Shown piece after piece: positions 49,244-62,099 of a DNA stretch of 64,000 nt. Source of the stretch: Aquatica leii. Taxonomy: Eukaryota > Arthropoda > Insecta > Coleoptera > Lampyridae. The notes beneath the pieces were generated by a model, which was not told where the DNA came from, searched no databases, and was given only the letters and a program-made list of their open reading frames with translations. Both the position numbers and the translations under genes were made by a program. Location of the stretch: the NCBI GenBank assembly GCA_035610365.1, contig CM069433.1, forward strand, positions 129,598,545 through 129,662,544. The letters run 5' to 3'. The first letter of the stretch is position 1. The number at the start of each line of letters is the position of its first letter.

Positions 49244-49334
49244 ATCATTTTCCTTTTACGGTTATTTGGCGTTACAAACAAATTTGAAGTTTTCTGTATA
49301 TTCTCTCTCCGTCTAACACTATCAGCTTCAGAAT

Positions 49335-51612
49335 TGTTGTGCTCACTTGCGCTTGTACTCTAATTACAATGACAATTTTACTATGGCCGAGATGGAAAGG
49401 ATTCTTAAACGGGCAAAAGATACAGCACCGGGAGATGATAAAATCACTTTTAGCATGATTAAACATCTTCCCCTAAAAATAAAAGTTATGCTACTGTCAA
49501 TATACAACTCTATATGGCAAACAGGGCATTATCTCACAGCATGGAAGCTAGCTACGATCGTTGCTCTACCTAAACCAGGGAAGGACGGAAGCAAAATGGA
49601 GAATTTTAGGCCCATCTCACTCACCTCCTGCTTATCGAAAGTGTTGGAATCGATGGTGAACTTCAGACTTGTCACGATATTGGAAAGTGAAGGAAGAATC
49701 AGCCACTATCAAGCAGGATTTAGGAGAGGCTATTCAACCGTGGACCAGATAATACATTTGGACTACATTATAAACGAAGCTTTTATAAACAGACAACACG
49801 CACAAGCGGTTTTTTTCGATATACAAAATGGAACCTAAAAGGGCGCCTGCCCCGACTGATTCAAAACTTCCTAGAAAACAGAACTATGCAAGTAAAAATC
49901 GGAAGTACGCTATAAAACACAGTATCCCAAAGCAATGGCATACCGCAGGGCTCGGTTCTTAGTGTGACTCTCTTTGCAATAGCAATTAACAACATAGCTG
50001 ACAAGATAAAGAACACGTCTCGAGCATTCTATATGTGGACAATCTCTGCATTGTAAAAACGGGTCGAGACATGCAGGAAATATCAGTCGGCCTGCAAGAA
50101 GATATTGCAACGGTAGTTGCAGACGCAGAAGAAACGGGATTCAAACTCTCATCTGAAAAAACTCGCACTATGCACTTCTGCAGACTCAGGCATGAACACA
50201 GGCCCTTGCCGCTATATCTCAAGGATGTATTAATACCTAGCGTAAACGAAATAAAATTCCTAGGCATAACCTTGGACTCCAAGCTTACTTGGAAATCACA
50301 CATTAACAATGTGGTTACGAAGGCCAGATTAACGCTAAATCGACTTAGGATTCTAGGAAGCTACACATGGGGTGCGGACCCAGACACGTTGAAAAAACTG
50401 ATTAACTGCTTTGTAAGAAGTAAAATAGAGTACGGGTCCGTAGTGTACGGGTCGGCCGCAAAGACACACCTTAAGAAAATAGAGTCATTGTGGAACAAGG
50501 CATTGCTATTGGCAACGGGTGGATTTAGGACGTCTCCAACTGAAAGCCTCAACGTAACAAATAATACTCTACCGTTAAAACTGAGACTGCAACAACAAAG
50601 ACTGCGATACGCCGTTAAACTCTGTACAAAACCCAAGCACTTCCTGTACGACATCATTACGAATCCTCCTATGCATGACAAATATGAATGGCAGCAAACC
50701 CGAACAGTTCCGGAAATAATAGGTCTACACAAAGAGCTGTACTCTGAAAACCTGCTAAATAAAAAGTACTGGGAATCAACCAACGCTCTCCCACCATGGC
50801 AGCTGGAAGCACCTCACATCGCCAACAGCGTAAATAAAAGTCAAGGCAGACGCATTCTAGTCAGAATACGAACAACTGAAGACCGCAACGAGGTTTATGT
50901 GATACAAGATGGAGCAATACTAGCGTGGAGGATGAGTGATATATACACGCGCTACAATGTCGAGTGTGTGGCACTACTAAAAGCGTTACAAGTGAGCGAA
51001 CGCGTATCAGATAAAAACGTCGTAATTCTCTGTGACCTTAAATCCGTCAAAACTCTGCAAAACACATTTACAAATGACGCTTTAACGAAAAGAGTAATTG
51101 AAAAATGGAACACTTTACGTAACGCCGGCAAAATCATTAAATTTGTTAAAGAAAACCATGGGTATCTACCCGCAGACACGAAAAATGCCATAGAATGTTC
51201 CGATCCGCTGGCGACAGAGGAAATTACCATTACAGATGTCCTGAAAGAAATTGCTAACAATAGTAATAAAAAATGGCAAATCTCGTGGGATAACAACAAC
51301 ACTCAGCTGAGAAAACTTGCTCCTCAGGTACGCTCACAAGCGAATCTGAAGTCACAAAAGAAAAAAGATCAGGTGGTTCTGACCAGACTCAGGATAGGAC
51401 ACACAAGACTGACTCATAGTTACCTGCTACTCGGAGCAAACCCGAAAAGATGCGCACAATGCGGAGCATATCTCACTATTCCTCACGTGTTTGAAGAATG
51501 TCCAATTTTAGTAGAATATAGAGAGAAGTATGGGATAAATAACTTAATGGTATTAGCGAATCCAAATAAATTTAGCAACGTCCTGAAATTTCTGTCCGCA
51601 AGTAAATCATGA
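49335..51612 (+). pseudogene. I-like non-LTR retrotransposon, 5'-truncated RT + RNase H
   Basis: The first frame (49347-49838) holds RT blocks KDTAPGDDKITFSMIKHL, PKPGKDGS, FRPISLTSCLSKVLE and HYQAGFRRGYST. After a frame change come NGIPQGSVLS and YVDNLCIV. A long frame (50035-51612, about 525 codons) continues RT (FLGITLDSKLTWKSHI) into an RNase H-like region (VECVALLKALQ, VVILCDLKSVKTL). It ends with RLRIGHTRLTHSYLL and a zinc knuckle (CAQCGAYLTIPHVFEEC). RT plus RNase H with this tail suggests the I/R1 group. The catalytic YxDD box reads YVDN (50032-50043). Base composition is richer in GC than the flanks, which suggests a younger insert. Confidence 0.82.
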
Positions 51613-51623
51613 AAGGTGAAGAA

Positions 51624-51652
51624 AAAAAAAAAAATAATAATAATAATATAAT
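51624..51652 (+). repeat. Poly(A) and (AAT)n tail of the I-like LINE
   Basis: A run of A followed by AAT units about 10 bp after the stop codon marks the 3' end of the LINE. Confidence 0.75.
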
Positions 51653-51659
51653 AATTCAA

Positions 51660-53340
51660 AAATAAAAAATAGGTCAGTGTTGTATTTTTTACTAAAGTCT
51701 ACCACCAAATTAAAAAACAATTAAATATTTTTGTTTAACAAAATTAACTTTGGTTAACAACAAATTAAACTGATGTGATTTTTTTATGTCGAAAGTGTGC
51801 ACATCATGTAATCAAACCTAAGTAGCACTTTAAAAATTACACCACATAATTAGTAAATAAATTTAGCATTTAACAATCAATTTTTGACCAGACGTTTTGT
51901 TAACGTTTTATTTATTTTTTATTTTGTATTCGTTTTTGTACCGTTGACTTTTGCACACTGAAATAGTGATAGAAATGCATGGTTAGGTGTAATTACTGCG
52001 TTTAGATTTTTTTAAAATATAACAAATCTAAAAATTGAACAAAGTTGCCCAATCTAAGCTTTGCATTCATTTTAAATACTGCCATAAGTTAAACTTAGAT
52101 AATTTGTTTTGATCTACTAATTTTTTAAGGAATAAAAAACATTGATTTAGTTAATATTAGGTACATATTCAACAACATTTATACTTTGCGTAGGCGTGTA
52201 AATTCCTTTAACCGCACGCACCACAATTTTCATCGAAAAGAAGTAATTATTACTATAGAACATATTTCAATTTATAGCAAATATCAAAAAAATTAAAATA
52301 GTTAATTACTGAAACATATTAGCTTTTTAACCTTTTTTTAACTTAGTATTATTTATAACAGTGGTACAACATATTTTTATAATTTTTTTAGCATAACAAA
52401 ATAGATTTTTTAAATGCTTTTGTATAATTGGCGTAATCATACAATGAATAAGCAGCTTATTGTATTTCTGTGTTAAATATTATTGAAATAAATCTAGGTT
52501 TCTTGATAATGTTAATCCTATTATGTTCATTAGCACTTATATAATTTTAATCTTTGAAGACTTCGAGTTATATATTAAATAATTTTTAATAATTATGTAG
52601 CAATTGTTAAAAGTAATTTTTTTTAATTTTTGTGCTTTATGAAGATGGTAAACTTGAAATTTAAAGAAAATTAACCAAGTATGAATCATTTTAAGAATAC
52701 TTACACAGATTGTTGATGTATTATTAGTAATTTAGCTAACTTTAACTTTTGCAGTTGGCATTAAAAATATAGTGCCGATGTTACGTACAAAAAATAATTT
52801 TTACATTTTAAATTTTTTAAATTTAAACTATTGCGATAAAATTAAATGTGTAAAAGTAAATTAATTACAAAATACTTTCATACGCTTCTTATTCAAATTT
52901 TCTGGTTACATATATTACTGCAAATTACTTCTTAAGGTTGATTTAATTACATAACTTAATAATTTACACTGAAATAACTAAAAAAGTGGTGTTATTAAAG
53001 TGTTACATTAATAAATCGATTTTAATTAAGATTATCCTTGATTTTATTGTTTGCAAGAACACAAATTCTTATTTTAAACAAGTTAAAATAATTTTTATAA
53101 TCTTATACGATCACTGTTAAAAATGTCTTATTTTAGTAAACAATTTAATTGCACGTTAACAAGAATTAACGAGTTTTTAATTTATGCAAAGGTTAGGGTT
53201 GATTTCATTTCGCGAATTGTAGCAGCGATGTAAGTTGATCGAGTAATTACTATACATAATTTTGTCTTGATCACCTTGAAACCGCCGGTTATGACATGCG
53301 GATTGACGCCTAAATTGAATAAAATGTATCATCCCAAATG
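51660..53340. other. AT-rich upstream region of the cuticle gene
   Basis: No coding block or transposon terminus seen. Enhancers may lie here but cannot be read from sequence alone. Confidence 0.5.
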
Positions 53341-53363
53341 CGAGTACATCATTGAAGATGCAG

Positions 53364-53370
53364 TATAAAA
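53364..53370 (+). promoter_or_regulatory. TATA box of the cuticle protein gene
   Basis: TATAAAA lies 65 bp before the start codon. A transcription start is expected near 53393-53398 (around CATTC), giving a short 5' UTR. This fits the promoter style of insect cuticle genes. Confidence 0.8.
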
Positions 53371-53428
53371 GGGGGCTCGCGGAAATCAACGTTACCATTC
53401 GATCATCTTCTTTCAGAACGTTAACAAT

Positions 53429-54188
53429 ATGAAGGTGGTGAGGTGGTAAAATTATTACTTGTTTAATTTAAGCTATTATTTTTTTAGTTCGTCATAATTG
53501 CTTGTCTAGTAGCTGTTGCTTCGGCAGCACGCTTAGAAAGTACATATTTACCACCCTCTAGTGCAGCAAGTGCAGGCGGTCAAGGCTTAAGCGCTCCGTT
53601 TAGAGAAGTGCCTGTAAATCATTTCGCAGCATCATCTGCATATAAACAAATATCTTCTGCGCCTATAGCTCAAGCTGCTCATGCTAGTTACCCTCAAGCA
53701 GTGTACCAAGAAAAATACTACCCCGCACAACACCAATATAACATTCTTCGCTACGAAAACCTTAACGATGGCTATGGAAGTTACTCATATGGGTATGTAA
53801 TTTAATTTTTTTGTATTTACATTTACACATTTGATTTTCTTATAGCTACGATACCGAAAATCACATCAACGTACAGGAATCAGGCCAATTAAAAAATATT
53901 GGCACTGAACATGAAGCCAACTCCGTTCAAGGATCGTATTCATATAAAGGACCTGATGGTAAAGATTATACCGTAGAATACATTGCTGACGAAAATGGTT
54001 TCCAAGCACGTGGTGCTCATTTGCCGACTCCACCACCAATTCCCGAAGCTATTCTTAAATCCCTTCAACTTAACGCTGCTTCATCGTCTGATAACGACGA
54101 CGGCCAGTATCGCGAAGCCGCTTCCAGCAAGCAATACATTCCTCCACAAAAACCCGCATTCGACCGTTATCAGGGATATAACTACTAA
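53429..54188 (+). CDS. RR-1 type cuticular protein (chitin-binding Rebers-Riddiford)
   Basis: Three exons: 53429-53434 (Met-Lys only), 53488-53792 and 53846-54188. The tiny first exon interrupting the signal peptide is a hallmark of insect cuticle genes. The signal peptide reads MKFVIIACLVAVASAA and is followed by an Ala/Ser/Tyr/Gln-rich region. The RR-1 chitin-binding motif is in exon 3: GSYSYKGPDGKDYTVEYIAD followed by ENGFQARGAHLPTPPPIP. The protein of about 217 residues ends in YQGYNY. It would be secreted by epidermis and bind chitin in flexible cuticle. Splice phases and frame are intact, so it is the one clearly functional host gene here. Exon 1 donor is GTGGTG. Confidence 0.95.
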
Positions 54189-54250
54189 TTTTGTTATTTT
54201 CTAGTTGTATATAAGATTTGTAATTGACTGAAGAATTTAACAATTATATC

Positions 54251-54256
54251 AATAAA
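54251..54256 (+). terminator. Polyadenylation signal of the cuticle gene
   Basis: AATAAA lies about 63 bp after the stop codon. Confidence 0.75.
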
Positions 54257-54269
54257 TTGTGAAATTACG

Positions 54270-55435
54270 TAACGATTCTAATTTTTGTCTTTACTTTAAA
54301 CAAACCTTAGAAATAAAAAAAAAATTAAATAAACTGTAAGTATTAAAAATAATTTCATATTTAAAACAAACTTTTCAGTTTTTTTTATTCAACTTAAGCT
54401 TTTAATTAGCTTAGAAAGAAATATATTTTTTAAATACTCATAATGTCCACACCTCGTAATATTAAGTACCTAACCCAACCTTATTACATTTTAGTGTTTG
54501 TGTGAGAGTAAAACTAGTTTTACACTATCGGTGATTAATACTCGTACTTGCTAATTCGTTGTGAAAGTAAACTAAGCAAAATATTTGATTGCAAACTGAA
54601 GACACGATTTAATTTCCCTTTTTTTTGTTTAGTAAGCATATATTACTTTACATAATATGCAACTAAATGTATAAAATTGATAAAAAAATTTAAATTGTTG
54701 AGTAAATGTTTTTTTTTGTTTATGAATTGAATATAATATTTATTAAACGGTTTCTAATATGCAAAGATATACCACTAATACTAATAACTAATAAGAATCA
54801 AACTCACAACCTAAATAAAACAAAAATCATAAATCAATCATCAACAAAATTTGGTTTAAATTAAATACATTAGAAAATATAAGTAAAAAAGCTATTTGTT
54901 TTTAGAACTTTAGTACCTAAATTGCCTTGATTAATACCCATTTTTTGTCTTGTTAAAATTATTGTGCCGTAATAATAACACCGGTTTTAAGATACATTTT
55001 ACTGTTGAAACTAAAAAAATTCAAATATATGTATATGCCTTGTGCAAAAAAAAACGATACCTAAATTTACTATAAGATAATTAATAATTACGGTTTAGGT
55101 AAGGTAAAAAAAACTATCAACAAGTGGTTTCAAGCTAGAAAAAGAACCAACTGAGTCGTTCTTTGCGGTTTTTTTCTGTAAAGCGCTGCAAAACTGATAA
55201 ACCAGGCGTGACTGAAAGCGCTGTAATTTAAATTGTACTTATATTTAAAGCAAAAATTACGTATATACGTGGTCAATTTAAATCATATTCAAATGTTTTA
55301 CGTTGTATAAAAACTATTTCCTTTTTAATAAATAACTTATAACCGCAAGTTTCCAATCGTTTATTTACTTATGGCAATTCGCAAGTTCAAGAGTTTGTAA
55401 ACTAAATTGTAAAATAACAAAAATCTTCAATATGA
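54270..55435. other. AT-rich spacer, no gene seen
   Basis: Stop-rich in all frames; no motif or terminal repeat noticed. Confidence 0.5.
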
Positions 55436-55439
55436 AGTT

Positions 55440-55850
55440 TCAAAGTTCTTAAGTTAGGTGACAATTGAAAGATTTTTTTTGTCAGTTGCCATTACGTTCT
55501 ATCTATTCATTAATCTCCTTTTTTTTAATCCTTGATTTGGTGGTTTGTTTGGTTGTACACCATGGCACGGCGCGTTATCTATAACAATACCATTAGGAAG
55601 CAAATTTAAAAATAACTGTTTCTCCATCCATTGGGTAAGTTGTTATATTACCATGGTAGTCGACAGATTTACTTTTTGATTTTAAAGTTAATAAGGCATT
55701 GTTCACAAATCTGTAAAATCCGCCGATATGAACAATTAGGTACCTCTTATTCGTATTCTGATTACCAGCACTTACTAACCCCATATGATAGATGAATGTA
55801 TCATTAGTCAAATAGGGTAACATGTTTCTTATTTTGTCCTATGCAGTGAT
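55440..55850 (-). pseudogene. DDE transposase relic of an arthropod family (VIDNAPYH type)
   Basis: The minus strand reads LVSAGNQNTNKRYLIVHIGG, then NALLTLKSKSKSVDYHGN and, in a second frame, LPNGIVIDNAPCHGVQPNKPP. The blocks RLIVVHAGG..GFV.NALL.FKS.SKSGDYH and LP..S.I.IDNA.YH.....P are shared by a widespread group of insect transposase-like proteins. It holds a DNA-binding-free nuclease core fragment only. A frameshift lies near 55590. Confidence 0.6.
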
Positions 55851-56559
55851 GGCAAACCTTTTCACCTCCGCGTTAAACGTTTTTTGTTAGGTATTTTTAT
55901 ATTAAGTTGGTATTTTGTCATTTTTAGTATGCTTGATAAACTAGATTCGTTCAAAAATATAGTTAAAATAGCATACCTCTTCTACAATCCTTTCCCAGAC
56001 ATTAATAATTTTGATTTCGGGATTATTTATCGTTTCCGTCAAACGTTCTTTTTCAACGTTCTCTAAAATTTCTTTTGAGTCAATGAACTCCAAATTGTAC
56101 TTGATTGAAAATCAATTAAATTAGTCTTATTAAATTATTAAATAAAAAAAAACTAATAATTTACCAAACTTTTATAAAAGTAACACAAATAGTACCGCGT
56201 GCCCATAAAATGTTTCTACGTGTCTGCTGTGGCACGCGTGCCATGTGTTCGCCACTCCCACCCTATAGCAACTTTCTTAAACAGCGATATCGTCAAGCTA
56301 CAATGCTATTGCGCTTGTAAGTCTAAATCAGCATTGTCAAAAAAAAAGAACCCACACTTCTATGTTTCTTCGAGGGAGATTTTAATATTCTATGCTCAGC
56401 TTGTAAAGTTTCATTCTAAATAACATTTTTGATTTACTAAATAGTGTATGAATAATAATCACAAACTTACCTTAGTTTTCTGAACCTTGGTCGACTTTTT
56501 AGTTTAAGCAGCAGCTACTTCGGGGGCTTTCTCTAAAAGAAATGACCATACACCAGATT

Positions 56560-56960
56560 ATTATTTGTCAAAAAACTTTACGAGAGTTTAAATAACATTT
56601 CGGGTTTTAGCATGAACGGTCTTCTTTGACGTACTGGTCATACTTTTGATTGATTTTCGTCTAAAAATGGTTTAGATACGTTTTCAGTAAAAGTCGTGCT
56701 TTTGTCAGAAATTACTCTAAATCGTTTAATATATACTACAAAGTATGGAGGTATATGCTTAATAGTTTCACTAGTTTGGATATTTTTACAACGAAATAAC
56801 CTAATGAATTAGTTGAACGCATCAACAACTACTAAGATAAAATTTATATCTACTACTTGATTTTTTAAACCGTACTGAATGGTTGATATGCAATGTCTTC
56901 GCGGTCATCTTGGAAACCAATATGTCCTTAGAATATATTCTCTAACTTTATTCTCCGTCA
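56560..56960 (-). pseudogene. Gypsy integrase fragment
   Basis: The minus strand reads INFILVVVDAFN (first Asp), KNIQTSETIKHIPPYFVVY and VISDKSTTFTENVSKPFLD (second Asp), the integrase core order of Ty3/gypsy Pol. One stop follows VDAFN. Flanking Pol domains are not readable. Confidence 0.72.
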
Positions 56961-56964
56961 CTAT

Positions 56965-57950
56965 TTTTCAGTTTACGATAATCCGTTACGTAATTCAAAA
57001 TGTCTGAACTGTATGGTCTCTAACTCTCCCTTAATTTTTACTTTCCGGATCCCTAATCTATTTAAAGGCTAAATTCTTTTTTAACGAATCTTCAACAATG
57101 AGAATGGTGATAATACACAACAGCAAAGATGATTAGGAAATATGCATCAATACATGTTAAGAAAGAGTTACAACGTATTACTACCACCGACATCTACAAC
57201 TCTGCAATGGATTTATTTGTGCAACCTGACGCACATGAAAACAGAAAAACTGATACTAGCGCCATCTCAGAACAATTATTTATATTTTTATTTTCATAAA
57301 TAAAAGAACTATTTTAATAATAATAAAATACAATTTATTTACCTAAAATGATTCTTACACATAAAAAAGACAAAAAAATACACATTTTGTATCAGAAAAT
57401 ATAGAATAATTATTAATCCTATTAGCTTATTGTTATACATCATAAAATTTGCAAGTTTCAGACAATTGTTTCTAATTAAATTTACAGCTTAATGTAGTTT
57501 TAGAAAAATTCGAATTAAAAAAAAGGATTTACTTTTACATAGTTTTTTTTAAATTTTTGATTAATCTTAAATTTATTCATGGATTATTCTTTCTGCTATG
57601 TAATAATTTGGTTCTTCTGCCAACTGCTTCCCAATTGTCATCTAAGAAACATAAAAATAAAAACCTTATTCAAATTATAATTTAAATACTTACCAACCAG
57701 GCTGTTGCGAAGTGCTAGCTAATCGAAGCAATGTTGTACAGTTGAAATTGGAGAAATAGATGTCCTCATTTGTCCATACTTTTCCTTTCTTCCTGTTTAT
57801 AATTAGCGGTTATGTGTATAAAGCAAAATATTTAATCTTACCACTGGGAATTGTATTGCGACATAACTTTCTATGAGAAGCATCAGAGAATGCAATCGGA
57901 GGAAAATTGGTAGCTCAAATTTTATTATTTATTACATTAATGATTTATAA
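56965..57950. other. AT-rich spacer, no gene assigned
   Basis: No motif recognised. A short stretch near 57590-57640 has codon-like structure on the minus strand but is too short to assign. Confidence 0.4.
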
Positions 57951-57989
57951 ATTTGTATTATCTATTAAAACTTACCGTCTCATTGATAT

Positions 57990-58375
57990 TGTTGTCAACA
58001 GCGTTAATTAAAATAAAAAATAAGAATGCTATAATTATATGTCCTGCTTTATTGGACAGTGGTCCACAAAGTAATTTTATTATCGAAAGTTTATGTAAAA
58101 AATTAGATTTACACGTATCGAAAGTAAATTTTATGATTAAAGATGTAAGAAAAACTTTAGAAAATATAAATAAACAAGTTAGTGTTACATTGAGGTCTCT
58201 ACAACAAAATGTTAAAATGAATATTAATTGCTTAGTTTTTTTTAAAATAACACAGAAGTTACCTACCAATTCATTTGATAGAAACAATTTCAATATTCCA
58301 AGTAACTTACAATTAGCTGATAATACTTTTCACCTTGCAAACGATATAGATATTCCATTGGGATCAAACATTTAG
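57990..58375 (+). pseudogene. BEL/Pao retrotransposon protease-region fragment
   Basis: CPALLDSGPQSNFIIESLCKKL has the aspartic protease motif LLDSG at about 58048. It is followed by INCLVFFKITQKLPTNSF, then NIPSNLQLADNTFHL and IDIPLGSNI. This order (LLDSGSQ.NFI...L...L, C.VL..IT..LP, P..LQLADP.F, ID.LLG.) is diagnostic of BEL/Pao. Reading stops just after LGSNI, and RT remains were not confirmed. Confidence 0.8.
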
Positions 58376-58379
58376 GTTC

Positions 58380-58930
58380 TGTTTGCAATATAGATCAAAA
58401 AACGTTTGATCTCCACCAACGTGCACCAAAAATTAAAAATAAAATAACTCTAAAAGCGAAGAAGCTTTAACAGAAATTAAATTAATTTAAACACAAGAAA
58501 ATAGCGATTCGATCTTATTAAAAAACTTTAAGTGATCACAAAACTGATTAATAAACACTTTCAAAAGTGAAAAAAGTACATCATTTATGCGCGCATGTAA
58601 TGGGCGTAGGTGATTTCATTATACAATGAGCTGTAAACGAAAATGACTACAACTCCATTGTAAAATTGTAGATGGCACAACAACCGACGGTATTTATCCG
58701 AAATTTGTATAAAGTAAAATATTCGCTGCAAAATAGCGTTAGTCTTCTAGTTACGTAAAATCTACAAAAACGCACAAACATTGATTTTGCATCAAATGTA
58801 ATAAAATGTAACTTAGGTATTGGTCAGATTCACAACAAAAAGTTTTAACGGCTCATTTAGAAACTTTTCTTGAGAACGGCAACTGCAGAAGTTCTCTAAA
58901 TGTGTATCAACAGGGCGATTGATAAAACGG
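58380..58930. other. Degraded sequence downstream of the BEL fragment
   Basis: It may contain further eroded BEL Pol (a possible FDLHQRAPKIKNKITL block near 58408), but nothing firm. Confidence 0.3.
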
Positions 58931-59201
58931 GATTAACCCTTGAGCACACGCGTACGCGGAGGAAACTTTCGCACTACTTAAAGATGTGTTAATTTGTATA
59001 CATTCCTTGGAGCAAATTCTTTGGCGGATTAGCTATTTATTTTTAGATGGTTTAGGTGAGTATTGCTGGAAGGGCTTATGCAAATTTATGCAAGGGTTTA
59101 GTAAAACCAAGCATAGTTGCGGACGAATCCTCCGCGCGCGCGTGTGCTGGCGTTACAAATTGTAATTTTTATTACTGTGTACAATATTTGATAATTTTGA
59201 T

Positions 59202-61773
59202 ATGGCGCTCTCTCGAGGTCGCAAAATTGTGCAAGTAGCGTTAGAAGAAATCTGTGATAAAGGATCAGATTGTTGCAATGAAACTATAAGTGACGAAAAT
59301 TCAAATTCTGACGTTGAACATTTTAGTAAACCCGACGTGTCTAGATGTTGTTTTTAAAAGTGAACTAAATAAAAAACAGAAATTAATTTCAAAGAAAAAT
59401 ATACCAGGTTACTAAAGATGAAACTTCTGTTTGGTGTATGGTTTCGGATCAAAATAAATATCGAAAAACCCAAAAACCAAATATATTTAGAGACGTTCCT
59501 GGACCAACAAAATACATAAAAACGTTAAAAACCGAACTAGAAATTTGGCAAGCATTTGTTAAGTATAGAAGTTAGTTTTAGTTATATCGTAGTTTAAGTT
59601 CATTATTCGGAAAATTTCGGAAATTGCGCGAGTTGCTTTTGGTGATAAGCAGGTTCGAAATTTTGGAAAAAGAAAGGTGACGCGAATACAGCTGGTTCTT
59701 TAAATTTTAATATTGGGGCAATCATTCTATATTAAAATTATATCGTATACATATGTATATTGCGGATTTGTGCCACTGTACATAGTTTAAAGAGTTTCTT
59801 AGGTGAAATTAAGCATAGATACACTCTACGGCTTAGCCGAATTACTTGTCCCATTTTCTCATTATTTAAATTTGCATTATCGCCAGTTTTATTGTTCACC
59901 TCAGAACCCGTTTATCAAGGTAAGTTTAGCGTTTCTGATTTTTCCTGTAAATTTCATTTATTTATATTACGGTTCTTAATTACTTTTGGATTCACATCTA
60001 TCCATATACATGTATTCATCGCAGTATTGGATTCGTTTATACATATTATTATGAATGGTTACCGAAGATCTGTGATTTTGTACATACAAGACGGGAAGCG
60101 CAAGCCTGGCCTTTTCCTTTTAATCTTTTATAGGAAGAAATTAATTGAGTAAATTGTGATTTATTTGAATATTGAGTGAGTGTGGAACGAATACAGAGAA
60201 TCGCTGCTTAATTGTCACTCACAACAGTCTTTGTTCTTGCGTCTCTCACTATTTCTTATGTACAGGTTATAGTTCAACGGAATAAGTTTTTATTTTACCT
60301 ACCTCTCAATTAATTATTACTACGCTGATTAAACATATTTTTTTCTGATTTGATTTTATTTTTGCAGTGTCTTCCAACGCGTTGGTTTAATTTGTTCTTG
60401 CTACACAGATCCCTTCTAGAATCCGAATGATTAACAAAATTTTATTAGGTAACACATTTTTGCCAAACGGCATTTTACAACATCAACACCAACATATACA
60501 TTAAAAAAATTCTTGTGAAATTTTCTAGAATAAGAGATGCAAGAGACATCAATTTATTGAAATTAAAAGTTCTTATAGAATTATTGTATATGTCAGGTCT
60601 TTTACGTTTACATCATACAAACGTAAATCAAATTTGGGCGAACAATGAAACTAGTATAGAACTTTTTCTACTTACAATGGGTATAAATCGATTTTTATTC
60701 CTGTTGAAAGCTCTAAGGTTTGAAAATGTACATACAAGAAACGCCAGAAAGGAAACCGATAAATTAGCACAAAGTCGTGAAGTTTTTCAAAAATTTGTGA
60801 GTAATTGTCAAACAAACTATACAATATCCAAATATTTAACAATAGATGGAATGCTAGTACCGTTTAGAGGAAGATGTTCTTTTAAACAGTACATACTATC
60901 AAAGCCAGCAAAGTATGGTTTAAAAATTATGGCGCTTATCGACGCTAGATCGTTTTACACTTAATATAACATGGTAATCTATTTGGGAAAACAAAAACCA
61001 GGTGAATACGATTTAAGCAATAACCCGTACGACGTCGTATTACGATTGTCAAAGCCATTATGGGGATCAGGAAAAAACTTGACATTCGATAACTGGTTTA
61101 CATCAATCCCACTCATTGAAAAATTAGTAGGAATACAATTATCCGCTAAAGGAATTTTAAGAAAAAACAAAAACGAATTACCACCTTTATTTGTTGCTAC
61201 AAAAGGCAGACCTCAATTTTCATCAACGTTGAGTTTTTCTGACATTACTACAGTATTGTCTTATAATCCTAAAAAAAACAAGGTTGTGCTTCTTGCATCA
61301 AGTATGCATTTTGAAGATCAGTTGACAATGAATCCCCGTAACGATTGCAATGTAGTAGACCAAATGAAAGCAACTTACTCTCTGGTCGCGTTAGTTGTCG
61401 ATGGCCATTTTTTATAACTGCCTTAACATTTCCGAAATAAATAGTTTAGTTATTTATAAACATAATATTTCTCAGCCAAATGTTCACCGAAGAAACTTTT
61501 TGTTAGTATTGGTCAAACAATTGGTAAAAGATCATCTTATACACAACAGACTTTCCATCAATTTACCAAATACAACAAAAAACAGAATTCACGAAATTCT
61601 GCAGATTCCAAAACAAGAAAATCCTACCAAATTGACAAATTCAGGAAGATGTAAGTTTTGTGAAAGAAAAAAATAGGCCTACAAAACCTCAGTGTTCTAA
61701 GTGTTTTGCATTTATATGTACAGAACGTACAATAAAAATGTGTCCAAATTGTAATACATTTTTACATAGATAG
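59202..61773 (+). pseudogene. piggyBac transposase 1, catalytic triad kept but gene broken
   Basis: The N-terminus starts MALSRGRKIVQVALEE, then an acidic leader and NIFRDVPGPTKYIKTL. The core resumes near 60515. The three catalytic Asp residues are in YLTIDGMLVPFRGRCSF, MALIDARSFYT and LTFDNWFTSIPL. The Cys-rich C-terminal domain reads RCKFCERKK, then QCSKCFAF and KMCPNC to a stop at 61771-61773. Damage: TAA at 60962-60964, a frameshift near 61380 and another in the A-run near 61670. A stretch at 59590-60380 does not look like piggyBac and may be an insertion or badly eroded coding sequence. Confidence 0.85.
59590..60380. other. Unexplained stretch inside piggyBac 1
   Basis: It separates the N-terminal and core parts of the transposase. 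No family motif or clear terminal repeats seen. A 130-codon open frame at 59760-60152 has no recognisable content. Confidence 0.4.
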
Positions 61774-62099
61774 GTAGTTTTATGCGTCTTTTTAGAATTA
61801 AATTGTTCCACATTTTCTTTGTTTATTAACGTAAAAGTAAAATGATATTGTAATGTAAGAGCATTAATAATATTCATATTTTTATTCTATTTATTAAATA
61901 ACTAATAAACGTATTATTTAATAAATTCATAACTGTGTATTATTTAACACATAAAACACGCCATTGTACATCCGGTGGTTTCGTCCATAGCACGTTTGCT
62001 CGAGTTATAAAATGAAACGCATATGTTGAAGGATTAATAAAGAATAATTTGGTAATGCTGAAAACGGACGGACCCAATACTAATAAAAAGGTTTTTCGA

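Larger units (their letters stand above)
58937..61773 (+). mobile_element. piggyBac element 1 (left end seen, right end not found)
   Basis: TTAA (58933-58936) is followed by CCCTTGAGCACACGCGTACG, a piggyBac-type start. A related inverted motif (CCGCGCGCGCGTGTGCTGG) lies at 59132, as expected for subterminal repeats. The transposase follows at 59202. I did not see a matching right terminus or TTAA pair before 62100. Confidence 0.6.

Noticed and set aside
50361-51302. Long minus-strand frames opposite the LINE
   Set aside because: They are antisense shadows of the RT/RNase H frame.
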